From Perkinsus olseni (lineage: Eukaryota; Perkinsozoa; Perkinsida; Perkinsidae): DNA of 64,000 nucleotides. The stretch lies in contig JABANP010000038.1 in the NCBI GenBank assembly GCA_013115135.1, positions 1 to 64,000 on the forward strand. The letters are read 5' to 3'. This document shows, piece after piece, positions 13,407-25,785 of this stretch. The notes under the pieces were generated by a model. That model was not told the DNA's origin. It ran no database searches and saw nothing but the letters and a program-made list of their open reading frames with translations. The translations under genes were made by a program, and so were the position numbers. Each line of letters starts with the position of its first letter. The first letter of the stretch is position 1.

Positions 13407-14561
13407 ATGACACCCTTTTCTGGTCCTATCTCTTCAAGGAATATCCGTGCCCTGGTCACGGCGGCTACAGTTGCAGTATGTAGTGGTATCGTTGGTGTAT
13501 TATATTACCAGCGAATCAACAGCGTGCCTGATGAGGAGTACCCTCTCAGCGGTCTGGCGGATGATCAGCTTCGTGAGAGGATAAGCGAACAGCAGGAGAA
13601 AGCGAAGAAATGTGGGTCCTTGGTCGCTGTACCGACGACCGAGCAGGCCGTCGAGGGCGGCTGGGTGAGAGTCGCTGAGAACTTGAAGTGGAAGCCTAAG
13701 GGATCTAGCGCTATCAAGAGGAATCCCTTCCTACCCCCCTATGAGCCAGGTCTGTGTATCGGGGACCTCGCAGAGACCGGCCATAGGCTGTTGCTTAATA
13801 AATACGCGGTTATGCCTGGCCATCTGCTGGTGGTGACCAAGCTATATTTCAATCAGAATGATTCTCTCACGTGGGCCGATTTCAAGGCAGTTCACAGAGT
13901 ACTACAAGCTCTAGGGGATAGGGCTGTAGCGTTCTTCAATCATGGGCCTGAGTCTGGATTCAGCCAGAAACACAGGCATATACAGGTAGTAGTGCCGAGC
14001 GCTAGGGACGATAGGCCATGACTAGCCACGTGAGAATATTTGCTTCGCTCCGCCCGATTTTGACTCCACCTAATAGACTGAATGCCATTGAACATCTCGG
14101 CTCGGTTATTGATTTGCCCTGCTGGAATTGGTCAGATTATACCAGACGTTGAGTATCCCTTGAAGGCGGCCTACAAGGAAGGGGCACAGGTCGGGTTCAA
14201 ATACGCTACGAGACCGCAAGCCAGCATCGAGGCAGTTGACTCGGTGAGCGAGACCTCTCTTCCATCGTCTGGGTAGCTCCTCTTCAGGCTCTTAAGGAGT
14301 TGGGCTTAAGCTGGTCGCCTAACAGTAGCTTCAACATGCTCTGGACATTGGACGGCCCTCTCGTGGTCATACCACGATCGAGGGACGCTACCAAGGATGG
14401 AGGCGTGGGCGTTAATGGCATCGGGTAGTAGTCCGGCGGGGGAGAGGAGACTCGCCTAGGTAGCACTGAATAGGATGTGATGTGCATAGTCGTTGTCCTA
14501 ACTGTGCAGGGGAACAATGATAGACAGCTTCGGGACTGGCTGTATTGATGGCAGTATTTGA
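13407..14561 (+). CDS. ATP adenylyltransferase / Ap4A phosphorylase (APA1/2 type)
   Basis: It should cleave diadenosine tetraphosphate phosphorolytically. The first exon (ATG 13407) encodes 'NPFLPPYEPGLCIGDLAETG', 'HRLLLNKYAVMPGHLLVVTK', 'FFNHGPESGFSQKHRHIQ'. The last is the HIT-superfamily active site (H-x-H-x-Q), with the 'NxGPxSGxSQxHRH' form specific to Apa1/2. The later exon reads 'ALKELGLSWSPNSSFNMLWT' and 'GPLVVIPRSRDA', matching the C-terminal half of the family. The middle exons (about 14000-14240) are only partly resolved. Residues about 13-32 ('ALVTAATVAVCSGIVGVLYY') form a hydrophobic segment, so this copy may be membrane anchored, unlike the soluble yeast enzymes. The stop near 14561 is tentative. 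Confidence 0.82.
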
Positions 14562-15075
14562 CAGAAATGTGGTATGAGAAGAAAGGTCTGTTGGTTTATT
14601 CAGGTTCACAGGCTCACTGTTCGTTAAGTCCCAGGCCCAGCTCAGTGTTGTGAAACAACAGACTATCCTAGGGGTAGTACTGAAGAGAGGGCAACGCTCA
14701 ACGCCGTATGCTTTGTGTACAATGTTTTCAACCTTTGCCCGAGGAGAGCGGCACTGGCGGGGATAAATCGGAACTTGGCTGTCCTCCTTTTTTCAGTCTC
14801 ACCACGAGTCCTCGACTAGTTCTCTTCTTAGGTCCTCCGCGAAGTGGGCGTCCGTGCCTAGTTGTGAAGTTTGAAATACCGAATCGATTTGTTAATGCTC
14901 TTCATTGTTTACTACAGTCAAACCTCCTTCCACATAATCGTATGAGGCTTCCAAGATCCACTCTAGTGCTGAGCTTGTCAGGGATGGGGCATACGGAGTG
15001 TGACAATGCCATCGTTCAGGGCTGCTACTAGCACAGTAGTTTGACCACAGCTGCTGCTGCTGCTGCTGAAGGTTC
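14562..15075 (+). other. Spacer upstream of the PPKL gene
   Basis: About 510 nt with no supported gene. A CTG run (about 15050-15066) ends just before the PPKL start codon. Confidence 0.5.
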
Positions 15076-18000
15076 ATGGAAGTCGAGCAGCAGATAGGCC
15101 AAGTGCCCCTGCCACGCTTTGGTCATACCTGCACCCTCATTGGAGGAGCTCGAGTGGTGCTCTTCGGTGGCGCTACTGGCGATACGGGAAGGTAATGGTA
15201 ATAGTTGTAACTATGGAGTGCTGGGATTGGAATCTTAGGGACGCGGGAGAGTCACTTTTCTAGAGGGAAGGAGGCCCTCGGTTCGAGCGGCGGTTTTTCC
15301 ACTGTTACGTCCGTACACGCGCCAATTTGTTTGATTGAGTTGTGGCTCATTCGAACCGGTACTGCAGAGTGCCCACGGGAGTTCTTAGCGGCTGATGATG
15401 CCGGCCCGAATGGAGCTCAAAATGATCGGTGTCGTGTCCTCGGCTGCAAACGATTGTTTGTGATGATAAGGTACAATATAACAGATGACACTTACGTCCT
15501 CGATGTCGAGTCTAATATGTGGAAGAGAGTCGATATGCGGAAAGGTATCCGAGGTCGAAGCTGGCAGAAGACGGAATCCACATTGCCTACAGATTCCTCT
15601 GCTCCGAGTCCTAGGGCGGCCCATGCTGCTGTTTGCGTTGATCATATGCAGCTGGTAGGCTGCACTCCTGCCTCTCAACGGAGGAAAGGTCGCCCGTGCG
15701 GCTCCCATATGCTCGTCGTTCAGGTAGTTTTCGGTGGTGCCACTGGTGGAGGGAGTCTAAGCAACGATGATCTGTACCACAACTTCCACTCTTCCGATCG
15801 TCATGTAATGATGTTAACGTAGATACCTTCTAGATTATCGTGACGAGGACAGACCTGAATGGGTGGCCATACCAGTAGGGAAAGGCCCGACTCCGGGCAA
15901 ACGGTAGTGCACCTGGTGATGATGAGGAACGCTACTTGGAGATCGCTAGATACGGCCATACGATGGTCTTCCACAAACCAGTGCTCATAGTGTACGGCGG
16001 CAATAATGGCACGGTGAGTGGCGTGCTCTATGGGATGATGCTGAGGAAGCTAGCCGATTAGAGTATGGATATCAGCCTCGCTCTTTTCCGTGTCTCGGGA
16101 TCTCCTCTGTTGTTCTACCGTCTCTAGATTTGTACGGCTCCCATAGTGGCTCATGAGAGATGCCTTCACTTCAGGAGACTATGTCTGACATATGGATCCT
16201 GGACGTGGACCGATCACCGTTTCTGTGGAATAAAGTGGATCCTGTGGGAGGAGGGAAGCCAGCACCAGTGCCGAGGGTGAGTAGGGCTCCTGCAGGCAGT
16301 TCCCTCGGGGGCATGACAATTTCTCCGTTGCCCCAGAGCCCCTCTGCTGCAGCTGTGTAGGTCTTCCTGTGTAGGCCTATCACTCAGCCGACGTTTGCCG
16401 CGAAGGCCCTGCAACAGGGATGATGGTGGTCTTTGGTGGGAGGACGGCGGACAATCAGTCTCTTAGTGACGCCTGGGGCCTCCGTCAGCACAGGGACGGC
16501 AGGTAGTAGTGGTAGTGTAAGTGCATTGGTAGGGAGTCGTGGTGGTGTAGATGGGATTGGGTCGAGGCTCCCACTAAGAAGGGAGAGCCCCCCGAGCCCA
16601 GGTTCCAGCATGTTGCTGTCTTTGCCCATACTAAATTCATCATTGGTGAGTGTGGATTCTCATACGCCATCAGTAGTACTTTTCTGTATTCAGTTGGTGG
16701 TCGCTCCGGAGACGTGAGTCGATCACTCGCGACCTGTGTCTATGACACGGAGCAGTGCGAGTGGAGAGAGATCCCGAGCGTGCAGCGCTTTCGGCATGCT
16801 ACTTGGATGCTGGGCCCTCTGCTCTTTACGTGAGCAGCTCGGCCGAGGGTGAATCCCGAGGTACTCTCCTCAAGGTACGGCGGCTTTAATCACGTCCATC
16901 CCTCCGCACCCACCAACGATCTTCAACTACTAGACATTGAGAGGGTAGGTGATTGTGGTGGCGGTAGTGGTGGTGATCGTAAGTGCAGGCTCTGGGACTG
17001 GTACTGCCACGAACAGCGGCACCTCCTGCAGCGGCGACAGAGGCAGCGCAGCAGCATGAGGAAGCTGGGCCTGCTGTGGGGTATGATGCTATTATGGCTG
17101 ATGCCAGAGTACCACAACAACCGCAACAGCCACAACAACCAATGGGGGCTCAGCAACAGATGGACTACGTAGGATGCATTTGTGTCCCCTGCTAGCGGTC
17201 GCCACTGCCCTCAGGCGTACCAAGGGCCAAGGCCACCATCATCGGGCCGATCGTCCTCGCTGTCTCCATCACTACGGGAGGGCATCGAGCAGCAGCATTC
17301 GAAGGGGACATGGGGTCCCATCGGCGCCCCTGCACTGGCTGACAAAGTCTACATCGCTAGTGAGAGGGACTCCTATGGCCACGGTAAGAACATCTCTATG
17401 CTTCCGGTTGGGGGTAGTTCTACCCCAACTGCCCAGGTACATCAAGTTGGTCTAGATGCTCTCGGCGAGGAGTCCAAACGTATACGCCCGCCTGGGTCAC
17501 GCCCTGTTGCAACACCGACAAGGACACGACAGTTGAACTCTGATGAGGGGTCTTTACATCACTTTGTAAGCCTGGCGATGGCAATACCAGCAGCGGCGAC
17601 TTCGTTCTTCCATCTCCGCTGTTTATGATCTCTCTGCCGAAGCATGCGACAAAACTGGCCCGATTCGCTTCCAGGGGTTCCGCGGCCGGCTATGTGGGCT
17701 CGAATCGAAGCTTCCCGGTCGCCTCGTATCATCGCTAATCGCTATTACTAAGAACTGAGGGACACTTACGAACTATTGCGCCTGGACTAATCGCTCTCCT
17801 GGCCTTCAGGTGATCGAGCAACTGCTACGGCCAGAGTCGTGGCAGCCCGATGTGGATCCTAATAGGTTCATACTACAGCCGTCGGAAGTGAGGCAGTTGT
17901 GTAAGTCGGTCCTGCAGTTGTTGAGGAAGCAACCCATGGTGAGTCTGCGTTGAACGCATGCTATCAGTTATCAACTTGAGGGTAGGTGTTGAAGCTTCGA

Positions 18001-19262
18001 GCGCCCATTAAAGTGTATGGGGATATCCACGGCCAATTCATGGACCTGATGCGCCTCTTTCAAAGGTCGGCATTATCGTGCTCCTATGCGGCTCATACTG
18101 AGGCCTGCTAGGTACGCTGCCCCCACCGACGGTCCTGGTGGTGACATTGAGACGATGGACTACCTCTTTCTCGGGGACTATGTCGATCGAGGCTCGTTCT
18201 CTCTGGAGACCATCTGTCTTCTGCTCGCCTTGAAAATAGAGTAAACCCATTCTGATTTTCTAGTAGGGTGGAGTAGGTTGTGGCAGATACCCGAATCAAA
18301 TCCATTTAATAAGAGGGAATCATGAGGACCCCGCCATAAACTCCTCCTATGGTTTCAGAGATGAGTGTAAGCGGCGTCTCAGAGATGATGTTGATAATGA
18401 GCCGAACTGCAGCTGGGCCTGGTTTAACAAAGTGAGGCACGGCTATGAGATCTCCAGTACAGCGGTCGTTCAGGTTTTTGAATGGATGCCCTGTGGAGCG
18501 GTCATAGAGGACCGCATCCTCTGCATACATGGTGGCATCGGTGGCAGTATCGATAAGGTGAAAATCCTCAACTCCGTCAACGCCTTGCATTTGCCGTTTG
18601 CCGGTCAGGTCGAGCAAATAGCTAAACTGGAGCGGCCTCTGGTCGTGGCACAACAACCGATGAGCATGATCGATCAACAAGTGACGGATCTCCTATGGTG
18701 GGTCATGGTCACCTAGTCTTCGTAGAGTACGTAATCCTATAACGTGCCAGGTCGGATCCAACAGACTCGGATGACATCTTCGGTGTGACCTCCAATGAGA
18801 CCAGGGACCCCGATGGCTCGGGGCATATCGTTAAATTCGGTCCGGATAGGTGAGGACAACAGACGAGCGGTCCATCTATCCTGCTGCTGCAGCGGGCCTC
18901 CTGTCCTCAGAGTGGTGCAGTTCCTAGAGGAAAACGCTCCCCTGACGATGATAATTAGAGCTCACGAGTGTGTTATGGACGGCTTTGAGAGATTTGCTGA
19001 TGGTCGCCTCATCACCCTCTTCTCGGCCACGGACTACTGCGGGCATCACAAGAATGCAGGTCAGGGCTTCAGTCACCGAAGCTTCTCTTATCGTCGTGCT
19101 TGACCTTCATCAGGCGCACTGCTCTTCATACGCCGGGATCTAACGATAGTTCCCAAGCTCATCTATCCAGTAGACCGAGCCAACATTGGTTTCGGAGCTC
19201 ACGACACTCCACCGCCGCCAGGAGCGGGCTCAGACATGCAGCATCTAAGGCGGATGCAGTAG
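15076..19262 (+). CDS. Kelch-repeat Ser/Thr protein phosphatase (PPKL / BSU1-like)
   Basis: The start is ATG 15076 ('[20 protein letters not shown]'). Kelch blades follow: '[15 protein letters not shown]', '[20 protein letters not shown]', '[18 protein letters not shown]', '[16 protein letters not shown]', '[20 protein letters not shown]'. A Gln/Pro/Ser-rich linker (about 17000-17600) leads to the PPP catalytic domain: '[17 protein letters not shown]', '[20 protein letters not shown]', '[19 protein letters not shown]', '[13 protein letters not shown]', '[18 protein letters not shown]' and '[18 protein letters not shown]'. All metal-binding motifs (GDxHG, GDxVDRG, GNHE, HGG, RAHE) are present. 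The C-terminus '[19 protein letters not shown]' ends at TAG 19260-19262. This architecture is known from plants and alveolates and is absent from animals and fungi. A 279-nt intron sits at 15192-15470. Confidence 0.93.
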
Positions 19263-19741
19263 GTCTAGGAAGGGCTGTTCTCGATTGTGAAGTCCCACGG
19301 TCAGGCCTAATTGGGACGCCTCCATCACCAGCGCTCGCCCACCCACTCCGCCACGACCGAGCCGAGACCTCCATCCTCCCCCTGGGTCGCATCCGTACTC
19401 CCACAACCACCCTCAGGAGAGCATCCCCCTCCCCTCAGCCGCCTGGGCTTAGCCGTACCATTACGCCACGATGATGATCATCACTGTACCACTGTACCTG
19501 TTATCAGGAGGGCTTGGGCTCGCGATGGCCCCTTGCCGGTTCCTGGGCGTATCATCTCACAATATTATTTTTTCCACTAGTGCTGCCACCTCTTAATTTG
19601 ATTGCGGTTGTCATTGAATTTGATAATTAAGGCCAGACGACTCGGGTGAATTTCACGAGTGTTGTTGGTAAAGTCTTCAATCTCTACGACTACCAGGGTT
19701 ACACCGTATCACCGGGCTTGCTATAATTCTTCTGTAGTTGC

Positions 19742-22180
19742 ATGGTGGTGCCGCGGTCCGTGCTCCTCATAGTCCTTGTCGCCACGAAAACAGCAGCGGG
19801 TGGGGTGGCTTCTCTTTTGTCAGAGCTGAGGGGTTGGCGGGGGCCTCCCACGGCAGAGTTGCTGGACAGCATCATACGTGAGGGGCCTGACCATCTCTTC
19901 GGTTCGACGCGATCTCAATCAGTGAAAACGATTCCCTTGTAGCGCATAATTGTAGTTGAATACACGATAGGAAGCGGGAGTACCACTAGTATGCCCAATA
20001 CTGCTCAGTTGGGTCACTGCCCACAACGTACAACCATGCAAATTCTAGATGATAACCGGGTCCACTGGTGTGAGCGCTGGAGGATTCAGTTCTCCGACCA
20101 ACTATCTACTGTACCTCCATCCATGCTTGACGAACGCAGAGTCATTTAAGGACCCTCAATTCTAGCACATACCACACCGCTCGAGAGGGGCTCGGGACAC
20201 GACCTACAGGTCACACGCGCGGTGTCGCCGAGGACGAGTCCTCCTCGAACGGCGCCAGCAGCGTCCTCTTGAGACTCGGCCGGGCAGTAGAGGCTTGCTT
20301 CGGCTCACAGGACGTTGACTGCACCAACAGGATGGGTAGGAATGGTCGCCAAGGGCCTCTACTCATGCGTCGTGCTAGGGAAGGCATACGGCTGGGAACT
20401 GAGCATGCAGGAGTGGGTCCTCAGCACCCCATTCGGAGTACCGGCTCACGTCCATCTACACACGCTTCCAGTCGGCGACTGGTTGGACGCCCTGCCCAAC
20501 GTCACTTCTGATAGCGTCTGGCGTCGTATGGGGGAAAAGATACGGATAGTGGAGAAGTACACTCCGGAAGAACAGCATCCCGTCCTCGTCGTATCGGACT
20601 CTTGCGAGGCGGCAGGGATGGTGGATCCGCGGACACAGTAGGGCTTATTGCATTCCCCAGGAATAGTGGCTTCGATCGGATGATGCCTCCGTAGCTGGCC
20701 TGCTCCCCTCGTTCAACGCTCAGTCTTCTGTGCATCAGGCATGTACTCCTCTATGAGGATAGCGGCGATTTTGACCAGCTACACGGCTGCCCGCCAGACA
20801 CCAAGGTCGTGAGGCATGACGAGCTGCCGGATGACGTGGCCGACGTGGTGGCTCTGGGAAGGGCCGAAGCTGCTGCTGTGGACACTCTCCTCTCACTAGA
20901 GGCAAAGGTCGACACCTCAGCCCTCCCGCTATGTCTTTCAATCTCTCTGGTAGGTTAAGCCTGGTGGGGTCTTTGTCTCCTGTTGTATCACTACTGCCAC
21001 TGAGGCCTCAGTCGTGGCACAGCTACTCCGCCATCGTAATGGTGGCGAGGTCTACATCGCTCCGCCTGGAGTATTTTGGTGGTACCGAGAACCGCCAGAG
21101 GAAGAGGGGGTCGCATGATGAGCTTTCTTTCTGTTTCGGACCTTCTGCGTTAAGGGAGGGAGCCACTTCTCGCTTTCCAGTCTGTGCTACGCTACGTCTG
21201 GAATAAAGAATGGCGGCGCTGCCGGAGGCCGTCGCTTCTGCTACACCTCGATCGTCTACCTCAGGGAGCAGACCGTACTACGTCTACTCACCTTGAAGGG
21301 TTTCAAAGCTCTCCCTTTTAGAGTTTCGGTGCCCCCAACAGCCGCCGCCGGTGGGGTCTTCAGCGCCCTGGCGGACTTCGTGTCGGATCAGGGGACTCTC
21401 AATGCTATGAGGAGCGCAGCTGCTAGAGAGGCTTCCGAGGGAGCAGCGGACTTGGTACCACCCTGGCAATCTAAACCGCCGCTTGATATTCACGTATCGC
21501 GGTTTTCAACCGACGTCCACGCCCTGCTCGCCGCCTTGATATTTCCTTTCAGTTGCGTCGAGCTGCCACTCTAATTCGGGACCAGCACGGTGAAAGCATG
21601 AAGGAAGCATTCCTGGGAGGGCTCAGTGTGGAGGACAGATTCTACGAGAACCTCAGGCTACTGACACACTCCCTCAGTCACTACCATTGTGCACTTGCGA
21701 CCGGTGAGGCATCCGACGCCGCTCCGCTGTCCATGTCTCCTATCCTAGCGCCGAGCAGTACCGCACCCTCCACCTTGGGCGCTGGCGGACAGACCTCGTC
21801 TACTAGCTCTCACAGGCCGGCGACTGCACCAGCTGAGGGCGTGATTATGGACATTCTAGCGAGTGAGCTCCGAGAGCATCCCCGCGCTAGGCTAGCCTTT
21901 CCCCAGACCACATCACCGAGGTCGTGTCATGCACTCAGGCAGCACTGTGAAGTCTGATGAGGAGCTCAACAGACGACTCGATGACCTCGTAGCATCCACA
22001 GCGTGCGATGTTACTCCCACGGTCAACCGGTCGGGCTCGCTGGACGTATTGATGGGCAGAAACCGAGACAAGGTCTCTTGTAGGCCTGCTGGGTGCGTTG
22101 CCTGACTCGAACTATCGTTCCTTCCTTCAGACCCGCGGTCTCCCTCTTCCGGTGGCATCACTCTGGGTTTACTACAGGAG
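19742..22180 (+). CDS. Unrecognised secreted multi-exon protein (possibly two genes)
   Basis: ATG 19742 opens a clear signal peptide, 'MVVPRSVLLIVLVATKTAAG', followed by 'VASLLSELRGWRGPPTAELL'. Downstream plus-strand exons are visible as long open blocks: 'HCPQRTTMQILDDNRVHWCE' (about 20030), 'VLLRLGRAVEACFGSQDVDC' (20250), 'MVAKGLYSCVVLGKAYGWEL' with 'VSDSCEAAGMV' (20340-20640), 'VVRHDELPDDVADVVALGRA' (20810), 'NGGEVYIAPPGVFWWYREPP' (21040), 'LKGFKALPFRVSVPPTAAAG' (21290), 'RRAATLIRDQHGESMKEAF' (21556) and 'DEELNRRLDDLVASTACDV' (21960). I do not recognise the family. Several joins are unproven, and a break between two genes near 20640-20800 cannot be excluded. Confidence 0.45.
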
Positions 22181-22225
22181 GGACAGCACTCAGACCACTA
22201 CACTCCGAGAGCTCCTCGGTAAGGC

Positions 22226-25200
22226 ATGTGGCCTCCTATTGTGATGATACTGTGGACTCAAAGGCTTCCTGGGTATCCGGACCCGCCACCTGATGAGTGG
22301 GGTGACTGGGATGAGTACCGCGATGACCGTGACCCTGGCTATCGTGTGCGTGATGTGGAGGAGGGTGAGCTCATGCGAGAGATAGCTCAGAAGGAGCGCC
22401 GCAGCGCTGGCCGTTCGACCAGTCACCAGGACTATGTACGTGCACTCAGAGCCTCCGTGCCTGGTCGTCACTTCATCATGGCAGCCTTCCTCGTTTGATC
22501 GACGCGAGCCATCAGCTGAGGCCCCCACTGGAATGGATGATGATGAACTGCTTTTGGTACGTGAACGCTCAGGCACATCCACTCGCTGCGAGTGCGCCTT
22601 CTCCTCCAGCGCTGGAACTTCTAACCTGGAAGGCTGCAGTGCAGTTCTCTCTTCCCTTCTGCCGCCAATGTGAATAACATACTCCTGCGTGGGCAGGCCC
22701 ACTCTGCTGCTGCTTCCACCATCGACAAGGATCCTGCAGCATCACGAAGCTCTGACCATTCCTCGGGTACGGCTGGAGATGAAAGCCTTGTCCCAGGGCT
22801 GCCTCTCGGAGGTGCTGCTTTGCCGTATAAACGTCACCAATATACCTCTGAGTGTGGACCTGCTCGAGCCTCAGGCTCCGAGCCCGAGAGGCCTCCAAGT
22901 CCGTCGTTTGGAGCATCGGCGGTGTCGGATATTCCCAGGGAGAGGCCACCGTCGCCGCCGAGGGTCGTCGACAGTTCGGCTCATCGAGGGCCGTCCGAGC
23001 AGGAGTCTCGTATCAGCTTGAGGTGTGTCTTGTGTATGGGTCCGTGCCGTGTAGCGGCGCGACTCGGGGAGCTATAACCTTACTCCATCGAGTATCCCTC
23101 ACGGTGTCTTGCTAGCAGGTACGATGCACACGGTAGGGCTCACGAAGTAACTGTTGTTAAGGCAGAGGTCACAGCTCGCCACGATGCCGCCATGTGGCGC
23201 AGGAATAACCTCATTTATGGCCCTCCTAGATCCGCAAGCAGAGACGACTTCTATCCGCTCAAATGGTACCACACTTTCCCCTTCTGCTGGCTTTCCTCCG
23301 ACCTTCACCAGGCATCGCGAGCCGTCGCTGGAAGCCATTCCGACGGTTGGGAGCAAGACCATGCGTACACCACCCAGGGCCGAATCCTGTGGGTCCATCC
23401 ATCCTCGCAACTGAGTTGCCATTCACCTGGCAAGGTACGTATGATGTCCTACCGTTGAACGTGGTCTACGAGCGGAATAGGACAGGGTTCGAGGAGACCA
23501 AGGAGTTCCAGGTTGTCACCAACATGGTCATCGCTGCGAGGTGAGGACCAATGATCATCCCCTCGACACACTCGCGCAGAAATCTGATAGCTTTGAGTGC
23601 CTGAGGGCGTAGCTCAATTAAAGGTCGAGAGGGGTCGGCTTTGGGCCTCAGTTGGTACGGTAGTGACTCCGTGTGTTGTGACAGATATAGAGTTACGGGC
23701 TTTCTTGGGTCAGCAGCCTTCAGCAAGGCTGTTCAAGCGTGGGATATGAGGTTGAATCAGCATGTACTCACCGCCCACTACCTGTCCTGTCTCGAATCGC
23801 GGTTCGATGTTATCAGGTATGCATGAAAATTATCAAAAACGACAAGGATTTTTTCGACCAGAGCTTGGATGAGATAAAATTACTCAGTCTCCTGCAGTTG
23901 AACGCTCCAGATGGGGACATCGACAAGACGAGGTGTCTGAGGTAGATCTCCCTCAGGGACCATGCTGCCCGTTGTTATCATAATCTACCGTAGAATGATC
24001 GACTATTTCTATCATAAGGAGCATCTTATTATTGTGACGGAGCTACTAAGGGACAACCTGTAAGGACGAGCATCGGTGTACGAGTACCACACGTTGCGCG
24101 TGCTGCCTAGATACGAGTTCTCCAAGCTCACTCGGGTAGATTCGCCCCAGCCCTTGCCGCCTGTTCCCGCCTTTGGAAGTCCCCTCAGTACCCCCACTGC
24201 GATGATACCTGTACTACCTTCATCTTGCCGCTGAGGCGAGCTCGTTGTCTTCAATAGACTTCTGCCTTAGGACCAAGCCCCCGTGTCCCAGTACTTCACC
24301 ATAGGGCGGCTGCAGAAGATTACGCATCAAGTAGGTTGGGACCCCCAGCCGATGGAGGCATAGGGTAGACCGCTCTCAGCTTGGGGGTAGACGACTTCCG
24401 GTTCACTCTGTTGACCTCTCCACCGTCTCCCGCAATGTGAGTTACCTATTCCTACAGGTACTCACCGCCTTGGAGTACATCCACTCCATGGGCCTCATGC
24501 ATTGCGACTTGAAGCCAGAAAATATCCTGCTGCAGAGCTACACTACCGCTTCCGTGAAGGTGCCATCCAATGGCGCCCCCCTTCGAACTTGTAGGCTTCC
24601 CTCTACCCAGGTTATCGACTTTGGTAGCAGCTGTTTCATCACTGATCATTTGGCTACTTACATCCAGAGCAGATGTTATCGTGCCCCAGAGGTCAGTACC
24701 GCTTCGCTCCGCCGATTGTTGAGCTTATTACGATACTTTAGGTCATCCTGGGACTGTCCTACGATACGTCGATTGACATCTGGTCACTTGGTTGCATAGT
24801 TGCTGAGCTCTGGACTTCAACTGTTCTGTTTCAGAATGATTCGGTAAGCAGTAGATGATTTATCCAACATAGACCGTACGTGTCCCCTCATCAGATCCAG
24901 AGTCTGCTCGCTCGCGTCATCGGTATCATCGGGCCCTTCCCAGAGCATATGATGCGGCTGGGAAAGTACCGTCGGGCACTTTGGATTCCCAAGGCAGTCC
25001 TCTTGCTCAGGCTCATACCACGTTATTTCACCCGTGATCGTCAAATCTACATGGAGCATCTGCCAACTAATGGTATGAAGGAAATGAATATCTCAAGATC
25101 AGCATCATGGGGTAGAGAAGGCCAACTCTCGATACTGTTGGCATCAAGCAGCATCATAGATAACCGTCAGCACCCTTCGCCATCTGCGGCGCCTCGCGTA

Positions 25201-25488
25201 CTGCAAATACTCGTCCCCAAGGAGACTAGTCTACACCAACGCATGCGTAGGCTTCATTACTGCGGAGCCTCTCATTCCGCCCTGAAATGCGACCACCATC
25301 AGGCACGAAAGATGAGGCTTTCCTCGACTTCATCACCCAGTGTCTCCAACTCGACCCCAACTTGAGGCCTACCGCTCGGGAAGCGCTGCAGCACCCCTGG
25401 CTCACTAAATCAAGGCGAGCGGCCTGGAGCTCCTGTACTCACCGTATGCGTCCCCTCCCTTCTCAACAGGTATCCAGATGGTTTGTGA
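22226..25488 (+). CDS. DYRK-family dual-specificity kinase (plant/alveolate DYRKP type)
   Basis: The kinase domain is spread over many short exons: 'RYRVTGFLGSAAFSKAVQAW', 'CMKIIKNDKDFFDQSLDEIK', 'IDYFYHKEHLIIVTELLRDN', 'ALEYIHSMGLMHCDLKPENI' (HCD instead of HRD, usual for DYRK), 'VIDFGSSCFITDHLATYIQS', then 'RCYRAPEVILGLSYDTSIDI', 'WSLGCIVAELWTSTVLFQND', 'LLARVIGIIGPFPEHMM', 'FLDFITQCLQLDPNLRPTAR' and 'EALQHPWLT'. The activation-loop autophosphorylation tyrosine is the Y of 'YIQSR'. 'GSAAFSKAVQA' and 'IIKNDKDFFDQSLDEIK' are diagnostic of the plant DYRKP branch. The long N-terminal part (22226-23600) is polar and Ser/Pro-rich ('ERPPSPSFGASAV'), and its exon structure is uncertain. The 3' end may use a GC-AG intron giving 'LTKSRYPDGL' and stop at 25486-25488. 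Confidence 0.88.
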
Positions 25489-25785
25489 TGTATCAATTAT
25501 TGCGCATTTCAACCGACTTTTCAGTTGCATTATTGTTGCGTCATCAATCGACTGACTCTGATACTCCCCACTCGTGTGCGTGCGTGTGTTTAAAGTCCAA
25601 CGCCGACAGTACGGCTAAGTTAGACTAGCACCGATGTAACATCTGACTCATTGGCTGCTACTATTAGAATGCCCGTGAGAGTTGCTCGACTTTTCAACGC
25701 TAGGCGGATTCTGTTCATACAAGTACATCACAGCAAAACAGGACGCTTCATAAACAACTGATGATAGACTGATGGGATATGGGCA

